A stretch of 64,000 nucleotides of DNA from Nonomuraea guangzhouensis (lineage in GTDB: Bacteria; Actinomycetota; Actinomycetes; Streptosporangiales; Streptosporangiaceae), in the NCBI RefSeq assembly GCF_019396345.1, contig NZ_JAHKRM010000009.1, positions 362,765 to 426,764 on the forward strand. Reading direction: 5' to 3'. Below are positions 40,530 through 49,840 of the stretch, in pieces (the stretch's first letter is position 1; every line of letters begins with the position of its first letter). Below the pieces are notes generated by a model. It was given only the letters and a program-made list of their open reading frames with translations, was not told the origin of the DNA and searched no databases. A program made the position numbers and the translations under genes.

Positions 40530-42152
40530 TTGCGCCGATTAGCGCTTCCTGTCGCCCTCACGGCGTCAATGCTCTTCCCCTTCCTCGCGCCTGAGATCGC
40601 GGTCGCCACCCCCGCCACCGTGCTCGCGGATCCGCCACCGGCTGACGTTCAGGAGATCGGCCCCGGCCAGTACTCCGCCGACACCAAGACCTTCCAGCTC
40701 ACCGAGCTGGACGTGTCCGCGGGCGCGATCAGCCGCAGGCACGGTGTGGCTCTGACCAGTGGCGACCTGGCCCGGCCACAGTCGGCCCCGGCCACCCGCC
40801 CCGAATTGGCGGTCTTCGGGCCGGGCTGGCAGGCCGAGTTCGAAGGTGGGCAGATCAACCGGAAACTGGAGAACCAGAACGGCACCTTCGTCGCCACGGA
40901 GCTCGAAGAAGGGACGTCGACCAGCTACCCCCTGAAGAGCAGCGTCTCCACTCCCGACGGCGGCGGCATCAACACATACGAGGCCACCGACGGATCCAAG
41001 ATCACCGAAACCACCAAGTGGGACCCGGTCGTCAGCGCGATGCGCACCACGACGGCCGAGACGTTCAAGACAGATCTGGGTCCCCTGGATGAGGGCGACG
41101 AGCCCATGACCAACCCCGACGGCACCCCCGTCAGCGACGCCGACATCCAGCTCACCTACACCTGGTCACGGCAGTCCGGGGCGCCCAGCGCCGACCCCTG
41201 GCGGGTGACCAGCGTGGGCACCACCGCCTTGGGCAAGACCGCGATCACCTACGACGCCCAGGCCCGGGTCAGCACCGTCAAGGAACCGGCGCGCGGCGAG
41301 AACCCCGCGTCCGTCACCACGTTCACCTACGCCACGGCCACCACGGCCGGCGGCACCTCCTTCGGCGACTTCGCGGGCCGGCTCAAGAGCGCTACGGTCA
41401 CCTACGGAACCGAATCGCCGCAGACCGAGGCCAGTTACACCTACGACCAGAACGGCCTCCTGCGTGCCGTGACCGATCCCAGCGTCGGCGACACCCAGGC
41501 GACCTACGCCTACGACTCGGTGGGACGCCTGTCGTCGATCGAGTCCGCGAGCAACGGCGCATGGCAGCTCAGCTTCCCGGCGGGCGTCGCCGCTCCGCAG
41601 GTGACCGCCACCGGCACCGACATGCCGGTCAACGGCGGGCCGACCGAGGGCGGCGGGCCGGACGACCCCGACGCCAGCGGGCCGCCGGCCAGCGACTTCC
41701 CGCCGGACGGCGTGGATCCCCCGCAGTCCTACCCGAAGAAGTGCAACACCGCCAAGACCTGGATGTGGTACACGAAGAAGGGCTGCAAGGCCTGGGCGTA
41801 CCACGGCGGCACATGGCGCTACCCGGACTGGAAGCGGACCGCCAGCGGCTTCAAGGTCATGGGCATCGTCTACGACCACTGCACGAAGCCGGGACCGGAC
41901 CGCCCTACCGGCTTCGACTTCCGACCGGCCTGTGACTCCCATGACTACGGGTACGGCCTGATACACAACAAGAAAATGGGATATCTCTATTACCTCGACC
42001 CCACTCACGCACGAAAGGTCGACGTGGACACCCGCTTCTACATCACCTTGAAGGACAAGGTGTGCGGGGGCTACTTCATCCTGGTGCGGGGCGCCTGTAG
42101 AAAGATCGCGGCGGTTTACTACATGGCTGTCCTGAAATTCGGCAACCCCTGA
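40530..42152 (+). CDS. Secreted protein with degenerate YD/RHS repeats and C-terminal phospholipase A2
   Basis: A 540-residue exported protein. Residues 1-30 form a signal peptide (RRLALPVALTASMLFPFLA). Residues about 230-370 carry YD-like repeats: ITYDAQARVSTVKEPA, ASYTYDQNGLLRAVTDPS and YAYDSVGRLSSIESAS. A Pro/Asp-rich linker follows at 380-420. The last 120 residues match prokaryotic phospholipase A2: VYDHCTKPG and PACDSHDYGYG with the catalytic His-Asp pair, plus several Cys (about six) for disulfides. The enzyme would release fatty acids from membrane phospholipids. The architecture resembles a small RHS-type toxin delivering a lipase domain. No immunity gene is evident nearby. Confidence 0.82.
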   Translation: MRRLALPVALTASMLFPFLAPEIAVATPATVLADPPPADVQEIGPGQYSADTKTFQLTELDVSAGAISRRHGVALTSGDLARPQSAPATRPELAVFGPGWQAEFEGGQINRKLENQNGTFVATELEEGTSTSYPLKSSVSTPDGGGINTYEATDGSKITETTKWDPVVSAMRTTTAETFKTDLGPLDEGDEPMTNPDGTPVSDADIQLTYTWSRQSGAPSADPWRVTSVGTTALGKTAITYDAQARVSTVKEPARGENPASVTTFTYATATTAGGTSFGDFAGRLKSATVTYGTESPQTEASYTYDQNGLLRAVTDPSVGDTQATYAYDSVGRLSSIESASNGAWQLSFPAGVAAPQVTATGTDMPVNGGPTEGGGPDDPDASGPPASDFPPDGVDPPQSYPKKCNTAKTWMWYTKKGCKAWAYHGGTWRYPDWKRTASGFKVMGIVYDHCTKPGPDRPTGFDFRPACDSHDYGYGLIHNKKMGYLYYLDPTHARKVDVDTRFYITLKDKVCGGYFILVRGACRKIAAVYYMAVLKFGNP

Positions 42153-42200
42153 GAACGGCGCGAGCAAGTCGTAAACCTGCGCTGTGACTTCCTCGGGTCT

Positions 42201-42232
42201 GGCCGGACGGCGGCATCGGTCGCCGTCCGGCC
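42201..42232 (+). terminator. Strong hairpin after the PLA2-domain gene
   Basis: GGCCGGACGGCG and CGCCGTCCGGCC form a perfect 12-bp stem with an 8-nt loop, 48 bp after the stop. It lacks a U tract, as is common in actinomycetes. Confidence 0.8.
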
Positions 42233-42288
42233 ACCCCTCATCCCGGCGTCGTTTCCCTGCACCTCCGTTATGTAAGGCGCGGTACGTC

Positions 42289-42507
42289 ATGAAATTGCCA
42301 GTCCTATCCCGTCTCCTCGTGGCACCGGCGGCCACGGCGATCGCGACCAGGCCGGCCTACGCGGCAGCGGCCCCTTCAGCCCGCCCGCGCGGCGGCTTCC
42401 CGGCCGAGCCGCCGCGCGCCCGCGTTCCGAGCGGGCCGTGGTCGTGGCCGCATGGCCGCGTCCCTCCCCCAGCACCTGACGCTCAGTGGGCCTCCGGTTG
42501 GCTGTAA
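42289..42507 (+). CDS. Possible small secreted peptide (doubtful)
   Basis: A 72-codon frame begins MKLPVLSRLLVAPAATAIA and has an export-signal-like start, followed by a low-complexity Pro/Ala/Arg-rich tail. It ends by overlapping the 3' end of the convergent SDR gene by 25 bp. No convincing ribosome site was seen. It may be a signal-peptide remnant of a lost gene. Confidence 0.25.
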   Translation: MKLPVLSRLLVAPAATAIATRPAYAAAAPSARPRGGFPAEPPRARVPSGPWSWPHGRVPPPAPDAQWASGWL

Positions 42508-43277
42508 CGGGTGGCGGGGTTCGGGCGGTTGCCACCCGCCAGGAGGGCGGTTTCCGCGGCCAGGAGGGCATCGAGCGCGGCCGTGCGATCCTCCAGGCCG
42601 GGCACGCAGATCGTCTCGCCCAGGCGCAGCCCGGCCAAGCCGGCCTGGGCCACGGCTTCCGCGGTCATGGCGAAGGGAGCGTCGCGTCCGGAACCGTCGT
42701 TGAACTCCGTAGCCACCAAACCAGGGCAGACCACCTGGGTCCGGACACCGGTGTCGGCGAGCTCGTGGGCCAGAGTCCGGGTGAAGGCCACCGTGGCGGC
42801 CTTAGAAGCCGCGTACAGGGTGCGGAGCGGCATGCGCGGGTCCGTCTGGCCGGCGCTGAAGGCGAGCAATGAGGCGACGGTGATGACGGTGCCGTCGCCC
42901 GCGGCCAGCATGCCGGGGAGGGCGGCGCGGACGAGCTGGACGGGCGCGACGGCGTTGAGGGTGAGCAGGCGCCCGATCTCGTCCGGGTCGATGTCGGCGA
43001 GCGGGGCGTAGCCGCCGACCCCCGCGTTACTGATCAGCAGCCGGACATCGCCGACGGCCAGGCGCTTGGTCACCGCGGCGAGGCCTTCCTGCGTCGCGAG
43101 ATCCGCGGGCAGGACCTCGACCGTGGCACCGGCCGTACGGAGTTCGTCCGCCAGCTCGGACAGCCGATCGACCCGCCGGGCGACCAGCACGAAGTCGTGG
43201 TCAGCCGCGAGAAGGCGGGCGTACGCGGCGCCGATGCCGGACGAGGAACCGGTGATGAGAGCAAGGGTGCGTGACAT
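42483..43277 (-). CDS. Short-chain dehydrogenase/reductase (classical YxxxK)
   Basis: A 264-residue SDR with TGSSSGIGAAYARLLA at the N-terminus, the ISNAGVGGYAPL segment for NNAG and the catalytic YAASKAATVAFTRTLAHEL. It looks like a small-molecule oxidoreductase of the YdfG/DltE-like group. ATG 43277 is the start. It is divergent from a MarR regulator with strong palindromes between, and MarR probably represses it. Confidence 0.92.
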   Translation of the reverse strand: MSRTLALITGSSSGIGAAYARLLAADHDFVLVARRVDRLSELADELRTAGATVEVLPADLATQEGLAAVTKRLAVGDVRLLISNAGVGGYAPLADIDPDEIGRLLTLNAVAPVQLVRAALPGMLAAGDGTVITVASLLAFSAGQTDPRMPLRTLYAASKAATVAFTRTLAHELADTGVRTQVVCPGLVATEFNDGSGRDAPFAMTAEAVAQAGLAGLRLGETICVPGLEDRTAALDALLAAETALLAGGNRPNPATRYSQPEAH

Positions 43278-43291
43278 GAGCCCATGGTTCC

Positions 43292-43321
43292 TCAAGCGCT
43301 TGTTGACTGTCAAACGCTTGA
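43292..43321. promoter_or_regulatory. MarR operators between SDR and MarR genes
   Basis: CAAGCGCTTG at 43293-43302 is a perfect 10-bp palindrome. TTGACTGTCAA at 43303-43313 is a second. CAAACGCTTG at 43311-43320 repeats the first with one change. The three fill the 72-bp gap between the divergent starts and also put TCAAGCG and CGCTTGA at the two ends. Confidence 0.7.
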
Positions 43322-43349
43322 TAGTCGTCCACTGCCGTACTCTTTTGGC

Positions 43350-43805
43350 GTGACGCAGGAAGACGTAGGGCCGGTCGCCGCCGACGCACTGGACCGGGTG
43401 ACCTGGGCGCTACGGCAGGCGGAGATGGCCGTGCAGGCCCTGAAGGAGCAGCGGCTGCGACCACTGGGCATGGCGGCGGCCCACTACTCCCTGCTGATCC
43501 GCGTCCATGCCGATCCCGGCCTGACCGGAGCGGAGCTGGCCCGCCGCCTGAACGTCACCCCGCAAGCCGTGGCCTCCCTGGTGGCCCGGCTGGAGGACCG
43601 GGGCCAGCTGGAACGCCGGCCGCACCCGCGCCACCGCCACGTGCAGGAGCTCCACCTCACCGACGCCGGCCGCGACACGCTGCGCCTGGCCGATGCCGTG
43701 GTCGCGGAGATCGAACGGCAGATCACCGAGAAGCTCGGCCCCGAGAGCACCACACGGCTGACGGCGCTGCTCCATCAGGCGGCCGACGCGGTCCGGGAGA
43801 CCTGA
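43350..43805 (+). CDS. MarR family transcriptional regulator
   Basis: A 151-residue MarR protein. The winged helix-turn-helix lies at about residues 50-100 (LTGAELARRLNVTPQAVASLVARLEDRG and the wing RRPHPRHRHVQELHLT). The wing lacks the usual DRR and reads HPRHRH. GTG 43350 is the start. It is divergent from the SDR gene. The ligand is unknown and may be a substrate of the SDR. Confidence 0.9.
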   Translation: MTQEDVGPVAADALDRVTWALRQAEMAVQALKEQRLRPLGMAAAHYSLLIRVHADPGLTGAELARRLNVTPQAVASLVARLEDRGQLERRPHPRHRHVQELHLTDAGRDTLRLADAVVAEIERQITEKLGPESTTRLTALLHQAADAVRET

Positions 43806-43854
43806 CCGGTCTGGCGGCACGGGCGCCTCGTGGCGTGCGCACCCGTCCGCAGGA

Positions 43855-45531
43855 TCACGGTCTGGTTCGTCTCTCGTGGGCGGCGGCGAGGATGAGGTAG
43901 GCGCCAGCGGTCCAGGTGTAGGCGCGGTCGCGCAGGCCCTCGCCGGTGCGGGCGTCGAAGTTCTCGGCGAAGCCCGATTTCTCGCACAGCGCGCGGAAGC
44001 GGGCGCTGATCTCGTCGGCCAGGTCCGGGTATCCGGCGCGGCGCAAGCCGTCTTCGATCAGGACGGTCGACGGCGCCCAGATGGGCCCGCGCCAGTAGCC
44101 GTCGTCCTGGTAGTGCTCAGAGTCGGGCAGTTCGGTGGCGGGACCGAACGCGGTCAGGTGCCGCTCGATCCGGGCGGCCAGCGCCGCACGGACGGGTCGC
44201 GGCAGCTCCTCCCCCAGCGCGATCGGCATGAGGTCGAGCAGGCTGGAGCTGGACCAGGTACGTCCGGAGCGCACGCCCCGAGCGCGGAACCGTTCGCCGT
44301 CCCACAGCTCGGTGAGCAGCGCGTCGCGCATCCGGTCCGCCTGCTCGCTCCATCGGGCGGACGTGTCCGGGTCGGGGGCCAGGCTGGCCAGTTGGCGCAG
44401 CTGCAGCACGAGGAAGGAGGCCAGGTCGGCGGTCTCGACGACCCGCTCGTGGTCGAAGGTGGTGGCGTTGTCCCAGCCGCTGTCGTTGCCGTGCTGGTAG
44501 TGCGGCAGCTCTCGCCCCGGGGCGCGGCGGGCGTCGAGCCAGAACGTGGTCCAGCGTTCCAGCAGCCGATAGGTCTCGCCCGGATCGGGCGCGGGCGGGA
44601 GGTGGCGCAGGGCCCAGCCGTGGATGGGCGGCTTGACGAAGTTGTAGAGGATCTCGGAGTGGGTGACCGAGTCGGGCAGCGCGCCCGCGGCGTCCTGGTG
44701 GTCGAAGGGCAGCCGGAACTGGTCCCAGGCCAGCTCGGGCAGGCCGTCGGCGAGGGCGAGGGCGTTGAAGCAGTGGTCCCAGCTCCACACCTTGTCCATC
44801 CAGTGCTTGGACATGAGCACGGCCGGCCGGGTGACGAAGCCGGCGGGGCGCACGGTGGCCGACCACAGCACGTAGGCGGCCAGTTCGGCGGCGGGTGTGC
44901 GGTCGCCGCGCCAGGGCGCGACCGCCGCGGCGAACGCGTCGAACTCGGCCCGCGCCGCCTTGGCCACCTGTTCGAAGGCGTCCGTGCTCGCGTAGGGGGC
45001 GCGCGCGGTCTCGTACTCCTCGATGGCGATCTCCCACGCCTCGTCGTCCGGCAGGACGACGCCGCGCTCGGCGGTGCCCAGCGCCTGGGCGCCGAGGTGG
45101 TCGGCCCGCCCGCTGATGAGGGTGATCCGGTAGCGGCGGCCGGTCTGGTAGACGGTGAAGACGTAGGAGTCGTCGCGGGGGTCCTGGTAGAAGTACGGGC
45201 CGCTGAACGGCGTCAGTACGGGGTCGGCGGCCAGCAGGTGGAGCCCGAGGCCGCGGCCTTTGACGCGTACGGTGTCGGGATTGTCGTAGACCAGGTCGAT
45301 CCGGCCGTCGTCGCGGCTCCAGGTGAGCTGGTGCGGGGTGGCGGTGATGGTGGTCTCGACGGCGGGGACCAGCCGGAGAACCGCGTGCATGCCGGTCTGG
45401 TGCGAGACCAGATGCACATCCTCGGCATAGGTCTGCTCCGCCACCACGGGCGAGAACCCGAACCAGGATCCGCGGTAGCTGAACGGGATTTCCCGCAGGG
45501 AGAACACCGGGCCTGAAGCGGCGACGGTCAT
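43855..45531 (-). CDS. GH63-like (alpha/alpha)6 glycoside hydrolase
   Basis: A 558-residue intracellular protein with a beta-sandwich N-terminal part and an (alpha/alpha)6 barrel. The barrel motifs are KVWSWDHCFNALALADG, GNDSGWDNATTFD and DDGYWRGPIWAPSTVLIEDGLRRAGY, as in family GH63 trehalase-like and mannosylglycerate hydrolase-like enzymes. The Asp in WDN and the later Glu are the likely acid and base. It is the last gene of the sugar ABC operon after 15 bp. It probably hydrolyses the imported oligosaccharide (glucosyl or mannosyl type). There is no signal peptide. Confidence 0.85.
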   Translation of the reverse strand: MTVAASGPVFSLREIPFSYRGSWFGFSPVVAEQTYAEDVHLVSHQTGMHAVLRLVPAVETTITATPHQLTWSRDDGRIDLVYDNPDTVRVKGRGLGLHLLAADPVLTPFSGPYFYQDPRDDSYVFTVYQTGRRYRITLISGRADHLGAQALGTAERGVVLPDDEAWEIAIEEYETARAPYASTDAFEQVAKAARAEFDAFAAAVAPWRGDRTPAAELAAYVLWSATVRPAGFVTRPAVLMSKHWMDKVWSWDHCFNALALADGLPELAWDQFRLPFDHQDAAGALPDSVTHSEILYNFVKPPIHGWALRHLPPAPDPGETYRLLERWTTFWLDARRAPGRELPHYQHGNDSGWDNATTFDHERVVETADLASFLVLQLRQLASLAPDPDTSARWSEQADRMRDALLTELWDGERFRARGVRSGRTWSSSSLLDLMPIALGEELPRPVRAALAARIERHLTAFGPATELPDSEHYQDDGYWRGPIWAPSTVLIEDGLRRAGYPDLADEISARFRALCEKSGFAENFDARTGEGLRDRAYTWTAGAYLILAAAHERRTRP

Positions 45532-45546
45532 GAAAAGAGGGTCCCT

Positions 45547-46353
45547 TCAGTCTTTGACGGCACCGGCGGTGACGCCTGCCGCGACGTAGCGCTGGGCGAC
45601 GACGAGCAGAATGGCAGCCGGGATGGAGGCGATCACGGCGGTGGCCATGATGGCGTTCCACTCCTGGTTGTTGTTGCCGATGTAGTGATAGATGCCCAGC
45701 GTGATGGGCTGGTGGTCGCCGCCCTGGTCAAGGGTGCCGGCGAAGATGAAGTCCGACCACGCCCACAGGAAGGCGAACAGCGACACGGTGATGATCGAGT
45801 TACGGCTGACCGGCAGCACGATCGAGGTGAACGTCCGCACCACGCCGGCGCCGTCGGTGCGGGCCGCCTGCAGCAGTTCGTCGGGGATGCCGGACATGAA
45901 CGCGGTCAGGATGAGCACCGCGAACGGCACGGCGAGGGTGGAGTCGGCCACGATCAGCCCGGGCACGGTGTTGAGCACGCCGGTGGTGAGGAAGATGGCG
46001 TAGAAACCCATCGCCATGATGATCCCCGGGATCATCTGCGCGATGAGCAGCACGAAGCTCAGTGCCCCGCCGCCACGTGGGCGCAGCTTGGCCAGCGAGT
46101 ACGCCGCCGGCGCCGCGAGCAGCAGGGTCAGCGCCACCGTGCCGAGCCCGACGACCAGGCTCACACCCAGGTAGGGCAGCTGCTGGTCCAGCACCGCCCG
46201 GTAGCCGTCCAGCGTGCCGTCGACCGGGAACCAGCTCGGCGGGGTCCTGCGCATGTCCTGGTCGCGGGTGAACGAGACGTTGATCATCCAGTAGACCGGG
46301 AACAGCATCACCGCCGTGAGCACCAGGCCGATCGCGGTCTTGAGGCGCCTCAT
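45547..46353 (-). CDS. Carbohydrate ABC importer permease (MalG type)
   Basis: A 268-residue permease with about six helices. The EAA loop is DELLQAARTDGAGVVRTFTSIVLPVSRNSII in the C-terminal half. It pairs with the MalF-type permease whose stop overlaps this start (ATGA, ATG 46353). No ATPase gene is in this operon; a shared MsiK-type ATPase elsewhere is usual in actinomycetes. Confidence 0.92.
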   Translation of the reverse strand: MRRLKTAIGLVLTAVMLFPVYWMINVSFTRDQDMRRTPPSWFPVDGTLDGYRAVLDQQLPYLGVSLVVGLGTVALTLLLAAPAAYSLAKLRPRGGGALSFVLLIAQMIPGIIMAMGFYAIFLTTGVLNTVPGLIVADSTLAVPFAVLILTAFMSGIPDELLQAARTDGAGVVRTFTSIVLPVSRNSIITVSLFAFLWAWSDFIFAGTLDQGGDHQPITLGIYHYIGNNNQEWNAIMATAVIASIPAAILLVVAQRYVAAGVTAGAVKD

Positions 46354-47315
46354 GCCAGGGCCTGCCTGCGCTGTGCGCGGATGTAGATCAGCCCGAAGAC
46401 CAGCGCCGCCACGATGAGCAGGTTCCCGACGGCGGCTCCGGGCCCGAACGCGGGCACGAGGTTGCCGAACCCGAGCCGGTAGGACCAGGTGGCGAACGTG
46501 GTGGAGGACCCGCTCGGCCCGCCCTTGGTCATGATCCAGATGATGTCGAACACCTTCAGCGTGTAGACCAGGCCGAGCAGCAGCGTGATCGCCGACACGG
46601 GGCGCAGCAGCGGGAAGGTGACCCGCCAGAACCGCTGCCAGCCGTTCGCCCCGTCCAGCGCGGCGGCCTCGTAGATGGCCGGCGAGATCGCCCGCAGCCC
46701 GGAGTACAGCACGACGAGGTTGAACGGGATGCCGATCCAGATGTTGGCGATGATGACCGACCACAGCGACCAGTCCGGCGAGGTCAGCCAGTTCACCGGG
46801 CCGATCCCGATCCACGACAGCACCGCGTTGACCACGCCGGACTCGCTGTTGAGCAGCCACGACCAGGTGGAGGCGGACACGATCAGCGGCAGCAGCCACG
46901 GCACCAGGAACAACCCCCTGAGCGTGGCCGACAGCCGGAAGTTCGTCAGGAAGAACAACGCCAGCGCGAGCCCGATGGTGAACTGGAAGGCCAGCGACAC
47001 CAGGGTGAACACCACCGTGTGCCACAGCGCGGGCCAGAAGGTGGCATCGGCGAACACTTTGGCGTAGTTGGCGAACCCGGCGAACGGGGCGTCGCCCCGC
47101 ACGAAGGAGCGCACGGTGTAATTGCGCAGGCTCAGCTCGACGTTGCGGTAGAGCGGATAGGCGTAGAAAACCAGCAGGTAGAGCACGACCGGGGCGAGGA
47201 ACGCCCATGCCGCCCACTGGCCGGACCGCGCGCGGGCCCCCCGGTGGCTCCGTCCCGTCGCCGGTACGGAGCCGCGGGCGGCAGGACGCGCCTGCGTCTG
47301 GGTGATTCGGCTCAT
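46350..47315 (-). CDS. Carbohydrate ABC importer permease (MalF type)
   Basis: A 321-residue permease. A basic N-terminal tail of about 35 residues precedes the first helix AAWAFLAPVVLYLLVFYAY, a signature of MalF/UgpA-type permeases. The EAA loop is YEAAALDGANGWQRFWRVTFPLLRPVS. It lies four bases after the binding-protein gene and is followed by MalG with an overlap. Confidence 0.92.
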   Translation of the reverse strand: MSRITQTQARPAARGSVPATGRSHRGARARSGQWAAWAFLAPVVLYLLVFYAYPLYRNVELSLRNYTVRSFVRGDAPFAGFANYAKVFADATFWPALWHTVVFTLVSLAFQFTIGLALALFFLTNFRLSATLRGLFLVPWLLPLIVSASTWSWLLNSESGVVNAVLSWIGIGPVNWLTSPDWSLWSVIIANIWIGIPFNLVVLYSGLRAISPAIYEAAALDGANGWQRFWRVTFPLLRPVSAITLLLGLVYTLKVFDIIWIMTKGGPSGSSTTFATWSYRLGFGNLVPAFGPGAAVGNLLIVAALVFGLIYIRAQRRQALA

Positions 47316-47319
47316 GCCG

Positions 47320-48603
47320 CTACTGGATCGCGCTCGCCGCGGCCGACTGCGCCGCGGCCATGGCCTCCTGGGGAGACTTGGACCCGCTCAGCGCCGCCTG
47401 CACCGCGCCCCACAGGGGCTCGGAGATCTTCGGGTACTTGGTGCCGAGGTCGTCGCTGGTGCGTCCCTTGGCCGCCTTGACCGCCTCCACCCACACCTTC
47501 AGGTCGGGCGTGGCCGCCACCTGCTTGGCCTGCACCTGTTCGGTGGGCGCGATGTAGGACAGGGTGGTCGTCGTGGTGAGCGAGTTGTCGGCGCTGGTCA
47601 GGCAGGCCACCAGCTTCTGGGCGGTGGCGTAGCGGCCGGTGTCGGACTGCACGGGGATGCTGACGAACTCGCCGCCGGTGGGAGCGGGCGCGGTGCCGCC
47701 GTCCTTGCCGGGAACCGGGACGATGCCGTAGGCGAAGCCGGCCTTCTTGGCGTTGGCGAGCTGCCAGGTGCCGTTCTCGGCGAAGGCGAAGTCGCCGGTG
47801 GCGAACTCCTGCCAGCTGGTCGTCTGGGTGTTGTTGATGACGGAGTTGGGGGCGTACCCCTTCTTGAGCCAGTCCGCCCACAGGGCCACGGCCGAGACGC
47901 CCTCAGGTGAGTCGAGCTTGGTGAGGTTCGCGCCCGAGCCCCAGAGCCAGGGCAGGAACTGGAAGCTGCCCTCCTCGGTGCCGATCGCCGAGAAGGTGAT
48001 GCCCTTCTTGCCGGCCGCCTTCACCTTCGTCAGCGCCGCCGTCAGCGAGGCCCAGTCCTTCACCGAGGAGATGTCCACCCCGGCCTTCTTCAGGACGTCC
48101 TTGTTGTAGTACAGGGCGAGGGTGTTGGCGCCGATCGGTACGCCGTAGGTCTTGCCGCCGCTCTGGCCGGCCGCCAGCAGGTTCGGCGCGATGGCCGAGA
48201 CGTCGAGCTTGTTCTCCTCGGTGGTGGTGAGCACGCCGGCCTCGGCCAGCGTGGAGACCACCGGATTGTCCACGATCAGCACGTCCGGCGAGTTGCCCTG
48301 CTGAGCCGCCAGCAGCGCCTTGTTCGTCAGGTCGCTGGTGTCGTAGCCGGTGCGCTCCACCTTCACCCCGGCGTCGGTGCCGCACTTGTCCAGCAGCTTC
48401 ACCCACTCCGAGCTCTTGTCGTACTGCGGGTACGGGTCCCAGATCGTGTACGTCGTCCCGCCCCCGGCGGCCTGACCGGCGCTCGTCGAAGCACTGCTGT
48501 CGACGCCGCCGGACGATGACGAGCAGGCGACCGGCCCGCCCAGGACGGCCAGGACCGCCAGACCCACGCCGGCCGCACGCCGGCTCCTTGCCGCTGATTT
48601 CAT
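47320..48603 (-). CDS. Carbohydrate ABC importer binding lipoprotein
   Basis: A 427-residue extracellular binding protein of the family 1 (maltose/oligosaccharide) type. The signal peptide ends in the lipobox GGPVACSSSSG, Cys at about residue 27. The mature protein has the usual PDVLIVDNPVV and NTLALYYNKDVLKKAGVD segments and a C-terminal SPQEAMAAAQSAAA. ATG 48603 has GGAGG upstream. Two LacI boxes stand directly upstream. It is the first gene of the unit with two permeases and a GH63-like glycosidase. Confidence 0.92.
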   Translation of the reverse strand: MKSAARSRRAAGVGLAVLAVLGGPVACSSSSGGVDSSASTSAGQAAGGGTTYTIWDPYPQYDKSSEWVKLLDKCGTDAGVKVERTGYDTSDLTNKALLAAQQGNSPDVLIVDNPVVSTLAEAGVLTTTEENKLDVSAIAPNLLAAGQSGGKTYGVPIGANTLALYYNKDVLKKAGVDISSVKDWASLTAALTKVKAAGKKGITFSAIGTEEGSFQFLPWLWGSGANLTKLDSPEGVSAVALWADWLKKGYAPNSVINNTQTTSWQEFATGDFAFAENGTWQLANAKKAGFAYGIVPVPGKDGGTAPAPTGGEFVSIPVQSDTGRYATAQKLVACLTSADNSLTTTTTLSYIAPTEQVQAKQVAATPDLKVWVEAVKAAKGRTSDDLGTKYPKISEPLWGAVQAALSGSKSPQEAMAAAQSAAASAIQ

Positions 48604-48625
48604 TGAACTGACCTCCGAACGAAGT

Positions 48626-48650
48626 CGAATCGATTCGCCGAATCGGTTCG
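48626..48650 (-). promoter_or_regulatory. Tandem LacI boxes upstream of the sugar ABC operon
   Basis: CGAATCGATTCG at 48626-48637 is a perfect 12-bp palindrome. CGAATCGGTTCG follows at 48639-48650, one base off. Both have the central CG expected for LacI-family sites. They lie 23-47 bp upstream of the binding-protein start. Confidence 0.8.
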
Positions 48651-48730
48651 ACCGAACATAGGCCCGCTCCAGCACAGGAGTCAATGGGGATGTGTGCGGC
48701 GGCACCTTCACGGCACGGACGACCACGTCA

Positions 48731-48744
48731 TGAACCGATTCGAC
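48731..48744 (+). promoter_or_regulatory. LacI box upstream of the lacI gene
   Basis: TGAACCGATTCGAC is the reverse complement of GTCGAATCGGTTCA, a one-sided version of the operator at 48639. It lies 42 bp upstream of the LacI start and suggests autoregulation. Confidence 0.65.
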
Positions 48745-48785
48745 CTACGATGGTCGCCGAGCGGCGGATCGGACGAGGAGCACGG

Positions 48786-49802
48786 GTGAACATCGGAGAG
48801 ATCGCCAAGCGGGCGGGCGTGTCGCGCAGCACCGTCTCCTACGCGCTCACCGGCAAGCGCCCGGTGTCGGAGGAGACCAAGCGCCGCATCCAGACGGTCA
48901 TCGACGAGCTCGGCTACCGGCCCAACGCCGCCGCCAGGGCGCTGAAGGAGGGCCGCACCCGCACCATCGGCCTGGTCATCCCACCGGCCAGCCAGCGCCT
49001 GACCGACATGCAGCTCGGCTTCGTGGCCAGCGTGGTCGACGCCGCCGCCCGCGCCGACCTGGACGTCCTGCTGTCGCCCTCGGGCGGCGAGCACGACCGC
49101 TCCTTCGAGCGCGTCGTCACCGGCCGGCGCGTGGACGGCGTCGTCCTCATGGAGATCCGGCTGGAGGACGACCGGGTCGCCCGGCTGCTGAGCAGCGGCC
49201 TGCCGTTCGTCGGCATCGGCCGTACCCGCCACCCGGAGGACATGTCCTGGGTGGACATCGACTACGAGACGCTCATCGCCAAATGCGTCCACCACCTGGC
49301 CGACCTCGGCCACCGGCAGGTGGCGCTGGTCAATCGCAGCGCCGAGCTGGTCGCCGCCGGATACGGCCCCGGCCACCGCGCGCAGGCCGGCTTCGACCGG
49401 GCCATCGCCGAACGCGGCCTGAACGGTGTGCGGGTCTGCTGCGGCGACGACGCCCAGGCCGGACAGTCCTGCCTTCGGCAACTCCTCGCCGAGCACCCGG
49501 AGTTGACCGCCATCGCCACCATCAACGAGGCGGCGGTCTTCGGCATGTACCGCGCGCTGGCCGAAGCGGGCCTGACCGTACCCGGGGACTTCTCCGTCGC
49601 CGGCGTCGCCGCCCAGCACTGGGCCGAGAGCCTGCACCCCCCGCTGACCGCCGCCGACGTACCCGCGGACGAGATGGGCGCCCGCGCCGTCGAGCTGCTC
49701 ATCCAGCGCATCGCCGACCCCGGCACCCCGCACCGCCACCTCCTGGCCGCCCCGCCGATCTCGCTCCGCAGCACGACCGGGCCCGCCCGGCCACGCGCCT
49801 GA
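48786..49802 (+). CDS. LacI family regulator of the sugar importer
   Basis: A 338-residue LacI protein. The helix-turn-helix is IGEIAKRAGVSRSTVSYALTG and the hinge helix is YRPNAAARALKEGR. The effector domain follows with WVDIDYETL and GHRQVALV. GTG 48786 has GAGGAG upstream. It is divergent from the sugar ABC operon and three boxes of one type lie between the two; a fourth lies just past its stop. It most likely represses the importer until the sugar is present. Confidence 0.92.
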   Translation: MNIGEIAKRAGVSRSTVSYALTGKRPVSEETKRRIQTVIDELGYRPNAAARALKEGRTRTIGLVIPPASQRLTDMQLGFVASVVDAAARADLDVLLSPSGGEHDRSFERVVTGRRVDGVVLMEIRLEDDRVARLLSSGLPFVGIGRTRHPEDMSWVDIDYETLIAKCVHHLADLGHRQVALVNRSAELVAAGYGPGHRAQAGFDRAIAERGLNGVRVCCGDDAQAGQSCLRQLLAEHPELTAIATINEAAVFGMYRALAEAGLTVPGDFSVAGVAAQHWAESLHPPLTAADVPADEMGARAVELLIQRIADPGTPHRHLLAAPPISLRSTTGPARPRA

Positions 49803-49840
49803 CGGGTCTTGACCATCGGACCAGATCCGCCTATCGTCTA

